From an uncultured Sphingobacteriaceae bacterium (lineage in GTDB: Bacteria; Bacteroidota; Bacteroidia; Sphingobacteriales; Sphingobacteriaceae), in NCBI GenBank assembly GCA_946480915.1, contig CAMLLO010000041.1, positions 1 through 38,287 of the forward strand: a DNA stretch of 38,287 nt, written 5' to 3'. This document shows positions 28,475 through 37,104 of the stretch, piece after piece; positions within the stretch are counted from its first letter, which is position 1; the number at the start of each line of letters is the position of its first letter. The position numbers and the translations under genes are program-made. The notes beneath the pieces are model-generated. The model was given only the letters and a program-made list of their open reading frames with translations, made no database searches and was not told the origin of the DNA.

Positions 28475-28503
28475 GGGTCCTCGAAAAGACCCTCGATGTC
28501 GAG
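28475..28503 (+). promoter_or_regulatory. Overlapping dyads in the GntR leader, possible autoregulation site
   Basis: GGGTC (28475-28479) pairs with GACCC (28488-28492), and CTCGA/TCGAG (28492-28503) forms a second palindrome; TCGA occurs three times. It lies 27 bases before the regulator's start, where an autoregulatory operator or leader hairpin could act. Confidence 0.3.
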
Positions 28504-28529
28504 ATATTTTCAAGAACAAAACCTATTGT

Positions 28530-29540
28530 ATGTTAGAAATCAAGTTAAACTTTTTATCTACCCTGCCACTTCATCGCCAGGTGAAAGACAAAATCCAGCA
28601 GGCAATCGAAAAAGGTACGTTCGAAAAAGGAGAACGGCTTCCGTCTATCAGGAAGCTAAGCCAAAATTCAGCCGTTTCTTCTGTCACTATCGAGCGGGGG
28701 TATCGGCAGCTAGTCAAAGCGGGAGTGGTTTCTTACATAAAAGGAAAGGGGTATTATGTAAGGCAGGAAACTGAACCCAAGCTTAAAATTTTGTTTGTAG
28801 TAAATAAGCTCAGCTCGTATAAAAAATTAATTTACTATAGTTTCCTGGACGCACTTGGCGAAAATGCGAAAGTAGATATGCACGTGCATCATTATGATCC
28901 AAAGATTCTGAAGGAAATTATTACAGAAAATTTGGGCAGATACAATTATTACGTCATTATGCCGCATTTTTTTAATGATTCAGCTAAAGCAGAATATTTG
29001 GGTACTCTCTTGTCTATCCCTAAAGGGGAATTGGTTTTAATGGATAAAAATCTACCTGAACTGGGAAGTGATTTTATTGCCGTATACCAGGATTTTGAAC
29101 ATGATATATACGATGCTTTCGCATCGGCCTCGGACCTGCTGTTGAAGTATGATAAAATAATAGTTCTGTTTGCAGCACAGAGTAATCATCCTCCTGAAAT
29201 CCTGAGAGGGGCAGATGCTTTTTGCAAGCAGTATAAAAAGGAATTGTTAATAGCGGAAGGTCTTGATGATGAGCTACTCGTTAAAGGATCCGTGTATATT
29301 GTTACTTCAGAATCAGAGCTCGCTGAGCTGATTAAAAGAGCCCAGGCCACTAACTTTATTTTAGGACAAGATATTGGTGTAATTTCTTTCAACGAAACCG
29401 CTTTGAAGGAGTTGTTGAATATAACGGTTATTACCACCGACTGGCGGCAAATGGGAGCAATAACCGGCGACTATATTTTAAATAAGAGGTGCTTGCAGGT
29501 GAAAAATCCGTTTAAAATGATCAGGCGGAGTAGTCTATGA
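28530..29540 (+). CDS. GntR-type regulator with a LacI-like ligand-binding domain
   Basis: A 336-residue cytoplasmic transcription factor. Residues about 8-78 are a GntR winged helix: PLHRQVKDKIQQAIEKGTF, recognition region LPSIRKLSQNSAVSSVTIERGY (38-59) and wing VVSYIKGKGYYV. Residues about 85-330 look like a periplasmic-binding-protein (LacI/GalR effector) fold, with IISFNETALKEL-type strands near the end, so the ligand is probably a sugar. It is neither the common FadR nor the MocR type, as there is no all-helical or aminotransferase domain. It lies alone between the two SusCD loci, about 970 bases before SusC 3. An HTCS-like operator upstream suggests it is itself induced by the substrate. 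Confidence 0.88.
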   Translation: MLEIKLNFLSTLPLHRQVKDKIQQAIEKGTFEKGERLPSIRKLSQNSAVSSVTIERGYRQLVKAGVVSYIKGKGYYVRQETEPKLKILFVVNKLSSYKKLIYYSFLDALGENAKVDMHVHHYDPKILKEIITENLGRYNYYVIMPHFFNDSAKAEYLGTLLSIPKGELVLMDKNLPELGSDFIAVYQDFEHDIYDAFASASDLLLKYDKIIVLFAAQSNHPPEILRGADAFCKQYKKELLIAEGLDDELLVKGSVYIVTSESELAELIKRAQATNFILGQDIGVISFNETALKELLNITVITTDWRQMGAITGDYILNKRCLQVKNPFKMIRRSSL

Positions 29541-29796
29541 ATTGAGGACATCATGAAAATCTTGGAATATCGCTAAGACCTTATTTGCTTTAGCATTTCT
29601 GTTCTTGAGAGCATGGAGATATTTCTCCCTTGAAGAGGATTAATAAAGAGGCAGGTAAGACACCTTCGAGCTGTAACTGAAACGCACGATAAGGATGTCT
29701 AACTATGATCCGCTTTTTTATTATTGTGAAAATGGTTTCGATTTTTACCAATGATAGGTGATTTTAATCAGAAATTTTAGCCCATTGATTAATATA

Positions 29797-29853
29797 CCCC
29801 CCTTGATTTCTCATTTTATCCCTTTTTATTTCGATAGATATTATGCAAATTTG
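29797..29853 (+). promoter_or_regulatory. C-rich direct-repeat operator and promoter of the SusC 3 operon
   Basis: CCCCCC at 29797-29802 (in TATACCCCCCTTGATT) and CCC at 29820-29822 (in TTATCCCTTTTT) are 20-23 bp apart depending on alignment. CAAATTTG at 29846-29853, one base from TAnnTTTG, starts 24 bases after the second half-site. Confidence 0.5.
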
Positions 29854-29963
29854 AATTACCAAGTCATTTGTTTTAGAAAAGGAATACTTGGCTTAAACCG
29901 ATTAACCAAACTTTAGACCAACCAACAATTATTATGGAACCTCAAAACACTAGCGACAGAATC

Positions 29964-29981
29964 GTTTAAACTTTTTTAAAT
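29964..29981 (+). repeat. 18-nt direct repeat, copy 1
   Basis: GTTTAAACTTTTTTAAAT occurs here and again, identical, at 30491-30508. This copy runs into the ATG at 29980 of the interrupted frame. Confidence 0.7.
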
Positions 29982-30345
29982 GTCAAATCAACACGTATTA
30001 AGCGAAAGAGATAGATCTTTTTGTGTTGAAAATTTTAATCAGTAGATACTGCTTGCTAAGGAAGGGAAGGTAGATCATTTTGTTTATGTGGTGAACTCGA
30101 GAGATAGACTCTCGTTAGTCGGTATGGAGATCAAAAAGGGAAACTGGAGTTTAGGGATCGCTGATAATAATATACAAAGCAATAGATATGGGTGCAGGGA
30201 TAGAGAAAGGAGGTAAATAAAAACATGTAAAACTTACACCCGTTTCGATAAGTGTCTATTTGACACCAATGTGAGTAAGGAAAAGTTTTTGTTTAGGAAT
30301 GATTTAAAAAGAGAATTATTAAAGATCAATAAACCCAATCGCTGA
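29980..30345 (+). pseudogene. Possible remnant of a small gene in the SusC 3 leader
   Basis: From ATG 29980 one frame reads for 122 codons with only two internal stops (TAG at 30043 and TAA at 30214) before TGA at 30343. The open stretch 30046-30213 has balanced, protein-like composition (for example HFVYVVNSRDRLSLVGMEIK). I do not recognise a family. Two stops in 122 codons is fewer than chance in AT-rich DNA would suggest but not decisive; it may simply be untranslated leader. Confidence 0.25.
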
Positions 30346-30490
30346 CATTAGAATTCATCAGTGGAATTAAACTAACTAACTAATTAATTATTAAACCAAA
30401 TCAACGTATGACCTGAGTAGCATCCTATTTGTTCAAAAAAAATTACCTAAGTGAGTAATTCGACCACTTATCACTATCAAACCAATTTAT

Positions 30491-30508
30491 GTTTAAACTT
30501 TTTTAAAT
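30491..30508 (+). repeat. 18-nt direct repeat, copy 2, abutting the SusC 3 start
   Basis: Identical to 29964-29981 and ending one base before the ATG at 30510. The shared position just before an ATG suggests duplication of a translation-initiation region. Confidence 0.7.
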
Positions 30509-30509
30509 T

Positions 30510-33500
30510 ATGAAGGAAAATATACTATTTTTTTTAAGGAGAGCGGGGAAGGCCTTCGTCATTCTAGTTTTGCTTTTTTTAAGCAGAGACAGTTTTGCCC
30601 AGCAACAGGTTACTGTGCAGGGAATAGTCCGCGATACTATCGGCGGCCTGCCGGGAGTTTCTATAAAAGTATTGGGAACCAGCAAAAGCACAATAACTGA
30701 TGCAGTTGGTAGATTTAAAATAATTGTAAACAGCAATGATGTATTAAAATTTAGTTTTGTTGGATATAAAGACCGGCAAATACAAGTTAATCAGCAGAAA
30801 GCTAATGCAAATGCTGAAATTTCTTTAGATGTCAAGTTAGCAGCAGCAGAATCAAATCTGGACGAAGTCACTGTTGTGGGATTTGGTACACAAAAGAAGG
30901 CCAGCATGGTTAGTTCCGTTACTACTGTTAATGTAAAGGATCTGAAAGGACCTACCGGAAACCTCACAAATGCATTGGCAGGTAAAGTAGCCGGACTTAT
31001 TGCTTTTCAACAAAGTGGCGAGCCAGGAAACGGGACAGACAATTCATCCTTTTATATCAGAGGTTTATCAACTTTTGGATCAGGAAAACAAGATCCTCTT
31101 ATATTAATCGATGGAGTTGAATCCTCTCCCACCGATATGGCCCGTTTACAACCTGATGACATTTCTGATTTCTCCGTATTAAAGGATGCTGCGGCCGCGG
31201 CAGTATATGGTGCGAGAGGTGCTAACGGTGTGGTTTTGATCAATACTAAGGTGGGTAAGGATGGCTCGGCACAATTTAGTTTCAGAGCTGAAAATCGGGT
31301 TTCATCTAATACCAGGAATTTTCAAATGACCGATAATATCACCTATATGAATGAAGCCAATGAAGCTACTTTAACCCGGTCGCCATTAGCTGTACTTCCA
31401 TATACACAGAATAAAATCCGCCATACAATTGCTGGTGATGATATAAACCTCTATCCAAATAACGACTGGATAAAACAGTTAATCAAAGATTATACTGTAA
31501 ACCAGAGTTATAACATGAACGTAAATGGAGGAACTCCCAAAGCAAGATATTATGTTGCTGGAACCTATAACGTTGATAATGGGGTATTGAAAGTGGATCC
31601 GATTAATAATTTTAACAGTAACATCAAGCTGAAGAATTATTCTGTCCGTTCCAATATAAATCTGAATTTCACTAAGACAACTGAACTGATTATACGTATG
31701 TATGGCCAGTTTGATGACTACAAAGGCCCTATAAATGGCGGAGGTGGAACGTTCAACCAGGCTATGTGGTCTAATCCGGTGATGTTTCCAGCAGTTTACC
31801 CTAAAGATATGCTGCCTTATATAGAGCATCCTCTTTTTGGGTCAGGGCAAACCCAGGTAAATGGTGCGTTAACTTCAACGGCTTATGTAAATCCTTACGC
31901 CGAGATGGTGAAAGGATATAAAGTTTTCAAAACTTCGAGCATTCAGCCTCAATTTGAATTGAAACAAAACCTTAATTTTATAACAGAAGGTCTAACTGCA
32001 CGGTCAATGGCATACCTGCAAAGGTATTCAAACTTTGCAGTATCCAGAAACTACAATCCTTTCTATTATTCTGCTAATATTAACCCAAGCGACCAAACTT
32101 ATTCTCTATCGGTATTGAATGATGGCGGGGTTGGTTCTAATATTGGGTTAACAGGTACAGAATATCTGGGTTACTCTGAAGACGAAAAAAAGGTTAATTC
32201 AAAATTGTATTTTGAAGGAGCAATGAATTATAGTCGTGTTTTTGCTGAAAAACACGCCGTAGGAGGTATGCTTGTAACTTACCTGTCCAGTTATGAAACA
32301 GGTAATGGCGGAAGCGTTACTGCCTCGCTTCCACAAAGAAACAATGGAGTTTCGGGCAGATTTTCTTATGGTTACGATGATCGCTACCTCGCTGAAGTTA
32401 ATTTTGGATACAATGGTTCTGAGCGCTTCGCTACTAATAATCGCTTTGGTTTCTTTCCGTCGGCTGGTATCGCTTATCATATTTCAAATGAGAAATTTTT
32501 TGAACCACTCAAGAACGTTATTACCGATCTTAAGTTTAGGGGGACCTATGGCCTGGTAGGAAATGATCAGATCGGGGATAAGAAAGATCGCTTTTTTTAT
32601 CTCTCCAACGCGTCTCTGAATAACGGCAATTACGGTGCAAGTTTTGGCAAGAACGATGGAACTGCAACGTATTATAGACCTGGCGTATCGATTTCCCGAT
32701 ATACTAACAATGACATTACTTGGGAAAAATCGAGACAGATCAACCTGGGAATGGATCTGAATATGTTCAACTCCTTTGATCTTACTATTGATGCATTTAA
32801 GCAATATCGGTCTAATATCCTTATGGCTAAATCGAATACAGGATCGACATATGGTTTAATGGCCATTCCGTTCTCTAATTATGGGAAAGCAGAGAGTCAG
32901 GGTATCGATCTTACTACAAAATACGAAAAGTCCTTTAGTAAAAATTTCTCGGGTAATATACGCGGTACATTTACATATGCTACCAGCAAGAAAACGCTTG
33001 CTGACGAGCTTGTTTATGATAGTAGCCTTTCATATTTATCTACTGTTGGTCATTCTCTCAGTCAGACCTGGGGATATATCGCTGAGCGGTTATTTGTGGA
33101 TCAGGAGGAAGTGGCAAATTCGCCCGCCCAATTTAAGGACGCGGGTCTTTTAGCCGGAGATATAAAGTACAGAGACATCAACGGCGATGGCGAAATTACC
33201 AGCGATGACCAGGTTCCGATTGGATACCCCAGACAACCTGAAATTATTTATGGCTTTGGATCAATGATGCGCTATAAAAAATTTGACTTCAATTTTTACT
33301 TTCAAGGTTCTGCCAGGTCTTCTTTCTTTATAGACCCTGAACGGATCCAGCCTTTTTTTCAGCACGGCGGATATACATCAAGTGGTGTGTTGATTCCGAA
33401 TGGCGGATTTCAGAACGGGTTATTACAGGTTATACATGATAGCCATTGGACAGAGGACAACCGTAATTTATACGCCTTTTGGCCAAGGATGAGCACATGG

Positions 33501-33758
33501 AGAGTAACACCCAATAACCAAACATCTACCTGGTGGATGCGGAATGGGAATTTTCTCCGCCTAAAGAGTGTGGACATGGGATATACATTGCCATCTTCTA
33601 TAAAGAAGTTCGGAATAAAAAGCTCCCGTCTATATTTCTCTGCAACCAATCTTTTCTTGCTAAGCAATTTTAAATTGTGGGATGTGGAAATGGGAGGGAA
33701 CGGATTAGGATATCCGATACAGTCTGTATATAGTATGGGTCTTCAGGTGAGCCTGTAA
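30510..33758 (+). CDS. SusC-like TonB-dependent outer-membrane receptor 3
   Basis: A 1082-residue importer with signal peptide (about 1-30, ending SFA), CarboxypepD_reg-like extension (about 34-112, VQGIVRDTIGGLPGVSIKV), TonB box LDEVTVVGFG (about 117-126) and plug (ALAGKVAGLIAFQQSGEPGN, ISDFSVLKDAAAAAVYGARG). The barrel contains IKYRDINGDGEITSDDQ, a calcium-type loop. It starts a second SusCD operon, 22 bases before its SusD partner, under a long leader. It belongs to a different SusC subgroup from the two upstream genes judging by the barrel sequence, so it probably imports a different oligosaccharide or fragment. Confidence 0.95.
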   Translation: MKENILFFLRRAGKAFVILVLLFLSRDSFAQQQVTVQGIVRDTIGGLPGVSIKVLGTSKSTITDAVGRFKIIVNSNDVLKFSFVGYKDRQIQVNQQKANANAEISLDVKLAAAESNLDEVTVVGFGTQKKASMVSSVTTVNVKDLKGPTGNLTNALAGKVAGLIAFQQSGEPGNGTDNSSFYIRGLSTFGSGKQDPLILIDGVESSPTDMARLQPDDISDFSVLKDAAAAAVYGARGANGVVLINTKVGKDGSAQFSFRAENRVSSNTRNFQMTDNITYMNEANEATLTRSPLAVLPYTQNKIRHTIAGDDINLYPNNDWIKQLIKDYTVNQSYNMNVNGGTPKARYYVAGTYNVDNGVLKVDPINNFNSNIKLKNYSVRSNINLNFTKTTELIIRMYGQFDDYKGPINGGGGTFNQAMWSNPVMFPAVYPKDMLPYIEHPLFGSGQTQVNGALTSTAYVNPYAEMVKGYKVFKTSSIQPQFELKQNLNFITEGLTARSMAYLQRYSNFAVSRNYNPFYYSANINPSDQTYSLSVLNDGGVGSNIGLTGTEYLGYSEDEKKVNSKLYFEGAMNYSRVFAEKHAVGGMLVTYLSSYETGNGGSVTASLPQRNNGVSGRFSYGYDDRYLAEVNFGYNGSERFATNNRFGFFPSAGIAYHISNEKFFEPLKNVITDLKFRGTYGLVGNDQIGDKKDRFFYLSNASLNNGNYGASFGKNDGTATYYRPGVSISRYTNNDITWEKSRQINLGMDLNMFNSFDLTIDAFKQYRSNILMAKSNTGSTYGLMAIPFSNYGKAESQGIDLTTKYEKSFSKNFSGNIRGTFTYATSKKTLADELVYDSSLSYLSTVGHSLSQTWGYIAERLFVDQEEVANSPAQFKDAGLLAGDIKYRDINGDGEITSDDQVPIGYPRQPEIIYGFGSMMRYKKFDFNFYFQGSARSSFFIDPERIQPFFQHGGYTSSGVLIPNGGFQNGLLQVIHDSHWTEDNRNLYAFWPRMSTWRVTPNNQTSTWWMRNGNFLRLKSVDMGYTLPSSIKKFGIKSSRLYFSATNLFLLSNFKLWDVEMGGNGLGYPIQSVYSMGLQVSL

Positions 33759-33780
33759 TTGACAATTATTTAACACAATT

Positions 33781-35802
33781 ATGAAAAGATACAACTCTAA
33801 AAATATTGTAAAGTCAAATGAAGCAGTAAGTAAACAGGCATCTGCCGGCTTCATTCCTTTCAGAAGCATATATATTAGTCTATCACTTTTTTTACTTATG
33901 GTAGGGGCAGGTATATCTTCTTGCAACAAGTTTCTTGATGTAGTGCCTGATAATGTAGAAACCATTGAGCATGCCTTTAAATTACGAAATGAGGCAGAAA
34001 AATATTTATTTACGCTCTATTCCTATCTGCCAAAAGATGGAGACGGTTGGTACAATATCGGGACGATGTCTGGTGATGAAATATGGCTTCCCCAGGAAGA
34101 GAAGTCGCATTGGCACAATGCTTTCAGAATAGCACAGGGCGAGCAGAATAAAGATTTGCCTTTGGTGGATGTATGGGCAGGACTGCGCGCCGGAGGAGGA
34201 AGTGGTGATAATAAAAGGCTTTTCACTGCGATCCGCCATTGTAACTTCTTTTTGGAGAACATGAGTGATCCGACGAAAGTGCCGGATATCACCATATCGG
34301 AACGAAACAGGTGGATTGGTGAGGCAGAGTTTCTTAAAGCCTATTACCATTATTATTTATTAAGAATGTATGGCCCTATTCCTATCCTTGACAAGAATCT
34401 GAGTATTGACGCCGATATTGAGGAGACTAATGTAAAGCGTATGCCTGTTGACGATTGTGTAAATTATATCTCTGGGCTTCTGGACGCTGCTGCGGGTAAG
34501 CTGCCTCCGAGGATTATGGATGAGTCAACAGAGATGGGCAGGATAACTCAGCCGATTGCTCTTGCAGTAAAAGCAAAATTGTGGCTCCTTGCTGCTAGTC
34601 CATTGTTTAATGGCAATAGTGATTATGCCAGCTTTAAGGATAAAGATGGAGTTGCCTTGGTTAACCAGGTTGTCGATAATACCAAGTGGGAAAAAGCAAG
34701 AGATGCAGCAAAGGCCGCAATTGATGCTGCTTTGATGAGCGGACATGAGCTTTATGAATATAAGAATGATGTATATGGACTTAGCACTGCAACAAAAACT
34801 CAGTTGAGCATCCGGCAGGCTGTATGTGACCGCTGGAGCACCGAACATATATGGGCAAATTCGAATAGCTATTTTATCAATGAGAACTTGTGCATGATTC
34901 CTTTGACACGGGCAAAAAGTCCGGGTCAGGGCAGATTTCTGGCTCCAGGAATATGGGCGGCTCCTATAAAAATCGCCAAGATGTTCTATTCCAGCAATGG
35001 TGTGCCGATCAACGAAGATAAAACCCTAAGTTTCACTAATTATGAGCAAATACGAAAGTCGGTTACAAGCGAACAATTTAATATCGAGCCGGGCTATGAG
35101 ACTGCCCGTTTAAATTTCGATCGCGAACCTCGTTTTTACGCTGATCTGGGTTTTGACGGCAGTGTATGGTACAAAAAGGACAGCCCGTCCCTAAACGATA
35201 TAGGTACCTTTTATGTAGAGGCTAAAAATGGTCAGAAGGCCGGAACTCCCGATTTCCGGAATTCGAACGAAACTGGTTATTTTATAAAGAAATTGGTTCA
35301 TTGGGAAATGGTCTTTGGTGACAATGCTGTCACATACAAACAATATCCATGGCCTGAAATTCGCCTTTCAGATCTTTACCTGATGTATGCAGAAGCATTG
35401 AACGAGGCAGAACCAGCTTCGCCGGTTGCAATCGAATATTTAGATAAAGTAAGAAAAAGAGCAGGATTGAAGGGCGTTGTTGAATCATGGACTAATTACT
35501 CCAATAATCCTTCAAAATATACTACAAAATCAGGTTTGCGCGAAATTATTCACCGCGAGAGGTTAATTGAACTTGCTTTTGAGGGTCATCGTTTCTGGGA
35601 CCTTCGTAGATGGAAGGAAGCGGCTGAGGAGCTGAATAAGCCCATTACTGGCTGGAATGTTTTAGCTAAAACAACCGACACTTACTACAAAGAACGAGTT
35701 GTCTTTAATCAATCATTTATTACTCCACGCGATTACTTATGGCCAATAGGGAATTTTGATACAAGGCGCAATCATAATCTTGTAGAAAACCCGGGCTGGT
35801 AG
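33781..35802 (+). CDS. SusD-like surface glycan-binding lipoprotein 3
   Basis: A 673-residue RagB/SusD lipoprotein, longer than the other two. The lipobox is at GISSC (C48), preceded by an unusually long, polar N-terminal region of about 28 residues; no better internal start exists. Family marks include VKAKLWLLAASPLFNGN, IRLSDLYLMYAEALNEAE, RERLIELAFEGHRFWDLRRWK and the closing NPGW. It should cap SusC 3 on the cell surface. It is 22 bases after SusC 3 and 32 before the next lipoprotein gene. Confidence 0.95.
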   Translation: MKRYNSKNIVKSNEAVSKQASAGFIPFRSIYISLSLFLLMVGAGISSCNKFLDVVPDNVETIEHAFKLRNEAEKYLFTLYSYLPKDGDGWYNIGTMSGDEIWLPQEEKSHWHNAFRIAQGEQNKDLPLVDVWAGLRAGGGSGDNKRLFTAIRHCNFFLENMSDPTKVPDITISERNRWIGEAEFLKAYYHYYLLRMYGPIPILDKNLSIDADIEETNVKRMPVDDCVNYISGLLDAAAGKLPPRIMDESTEMGRITQPIALAVKAKLWLLAASPLFNGNSDYASFKDKDGVALVNQVVDNTKWEKARDAAKAAIDAALMSGHELYEYKNDVYGLSTATKTQLSIRQAVCDRWSTEHIWANSNSYFINENLCMIPLTRAKSPGQGRFLAPGIWAAPIKIAKMFYSSNGVPINEDKTLSFTNYEQIRKSVTSEQFNIEPGYETARLNFDREPRFYADLGFDGSVWYKKDSPSLNDIGTFYVEAKNGQKAGTPDFRNSNETGYFIKKLVHWEMVFGDNAVTYKQYPWPEIRLSDLYLMYAEALNEAEPASPVAIEYLDKVRKRAGLKGVVESWTNYSNNPSKYTTKSGLREIIHRERLIELAFEGHRFWDLRRWKEAAEELNKPITGWNVLAKTTDTYYKERVVFNQSFITPRDYLWPIGNFDTRRNHNLVENPGW

Positions 35803-35834
35803 TTAGATAGTGTAAAAATATAATTAGGAAAATT

Positions 35835-37040
35835 ATGAACTTGTATAAAATAAAATATTGGTTGCTTTTTATTACAGGATTACTCTTTGTGGTATCCTGT
35901 AAAGAAGATTTGGGTTATCGTGAAATTGCCGGAACTAGTGGCGAAGCACCCGCTGTTATAAAGAATCCCCAAGTAGAGAATTTGCCTGGTAAGGCTAAAA
36001 TTTCTTATGAGTTGCCATCGGATCCCAATTTACTGTACGTTAAAGCAGTCTATAAGCTTGCCTCTGGTCAAACTGCGGAAACCAAAGCATCTTATTATAC
36101 TAATTCATTAACAGTAGAGGGTTTTGCCGACACGAATCAACATACTGTTGATCTGTATTCTGTAAGTCGCAGTGAAGTGGTTTCCGGACCGATCACTGTA
36201 ACTATAAAGCCCCTGGAAGCTCCAATTTGGGATGTATTCAAAAGTATTTCAATAGAGAATGCTTTTGGGGGATACAATCTCACTGCATTGAATCCATCTA
36301 AAGCAGCTGTTTCTCTTTTAGTAATGAAAAAGAATGAGTTTAATGAATGGGCAATTGACAATGATAAAAGTGTATACAGCTCTCTAGATAGCATTAAATC
36401 TAAAATCAGGAGGCTGGATACTTTGCCGAAAAATTATGCAATCTACGTGCAAGACCGGTGGGGTAATAAAACAGATACCATGTACAAAACTGTAAACCCG
36501 ATATTTGAAGAGGAACTCCTACCATCGAGATTTAGTACATTTCCTCTTCCTGGAGATGCACCGCAAGTTACCAACGGAGCAGCTTTGCAATATATGTGGG
36601 ATGGCAAGACTGGCTGGCCTTACACTAGTTTTACAGATCAAACGAAATTGAATGGTCCGCATATGGTTACGTTCAATACCGGAATACTTGCAAAATTGAG
36701 TCGGATATGGATTCGGCCTTTTCCTGAAGGTAATAGGTATTATTTCCTATCTACAATGAAGCGTTTTGAGATCTATGGATCTGCAAACCCGTCTGTAAAT
36801 GGAAACCTTGATAGTAGTTGGATATTATTAGGTTCGTATACTGTTAAAAAACCGTCCGGAACTCCTTATGGCTCAGATACAGCAGAAGATCAGGCAATTG
36901 CTGCTGCTGGCTTTGACTGGGAGGTTAACTTAAACGCACCTCGAGTTAAATATATTAGAATCAGGTGTTTGGAGAATTTTATAGGAGGTACCAATCAGAG
37001 TATTAATGAAATTAAAGTGTATGGAGATACCCGTCAATAA
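35835..37040 (+). CDS. DUF4959/DUF5126/DUF5000-type surface lipoprotein
   Basis: A 401-residue lipoprotein (lipobox VVSC, C22). From memory of the pattern, the N-terminal part (about 25-125; GEAPAVIKNPQVENLPGKAK) is DUF4959 and the middle (about 130-235; IENAFGGYNLTALNPSKAAV) is DUF5126. The C-terminal part (about 250-400) is a DUF5000, galactose-binding-like beta-sandwich, with SRIWIRPFPE and VKYIRIRCLENF. Such proteins regularly follow SusCD pairs in Sphingobacteria and Bacteroides and are thought to bind glycans at the surface. It is third in the operon. No catalytic residues are apparent. Confidence 0.85.
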   Translation: MNLYKIKYWLLFITGLLFVVSCKEDLGYREIAGTSGEAPAVIKNPQVENLPGKAKISYELPSDPNLLYVKAVYKLASGQTAETKASYYTNSLTVEGFADTNQHTVDLYSVSRSEVVSGPITVTIKPLEAPIWDVFKSISIENAFGGYNLTALNPSKAAVSLLVMKKNEFNEWAIDNDKSVYSSLDSIKSKIRRLDTLPKNYAIYVQDRWGNKTDTMYKTVNPIFEEELLPSRFSTFPLPGDAPQVTNGAALQYMWDGKTGWPYTSFTDQTKLNGPHMVTFNTGILAKLSRIWIRPFPEGNRYYFLSTMKRFEIYGSANPSVNGNLDSSWILLGSYTVKKPSGTPYGSDTAEDQAIAAAGFDWEVNLNAPRVKYIRIRCLENFIGGTNQSINEIKVYGDTRQ

Positions 37041-37104
37041 TTTCGCGACGCTTCTAAATATTTATATAGTCCTTGTTGCAACAAATTCTTCTAAATAAAA
37101 AAAG

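Larger units (their letters stand above)
29541..30509 (+). other. Long spacer and leader before SusC 3
   Basis: This 969-base stretch has no intact gene. In order it holds about 180 bases with nothing recognisable and an imperfect dyad GTGAAAAT/ATTTTTAC at 29726-29748. The C-rich operator and promoter follow at 29797-29853, then an 11-codon mini frame (29935-29970). Next come an 18-nt direct repeat (29964-29981, again 30491-30508), an interrupted reading frame (29980-30345) with a small hairpin CGAGAG/CTCTCG at 30098-30114, and AT-rich leader. If the promoter is right, the SusC 3 message has a leader of about 650 bases. Confidence 0.55.
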
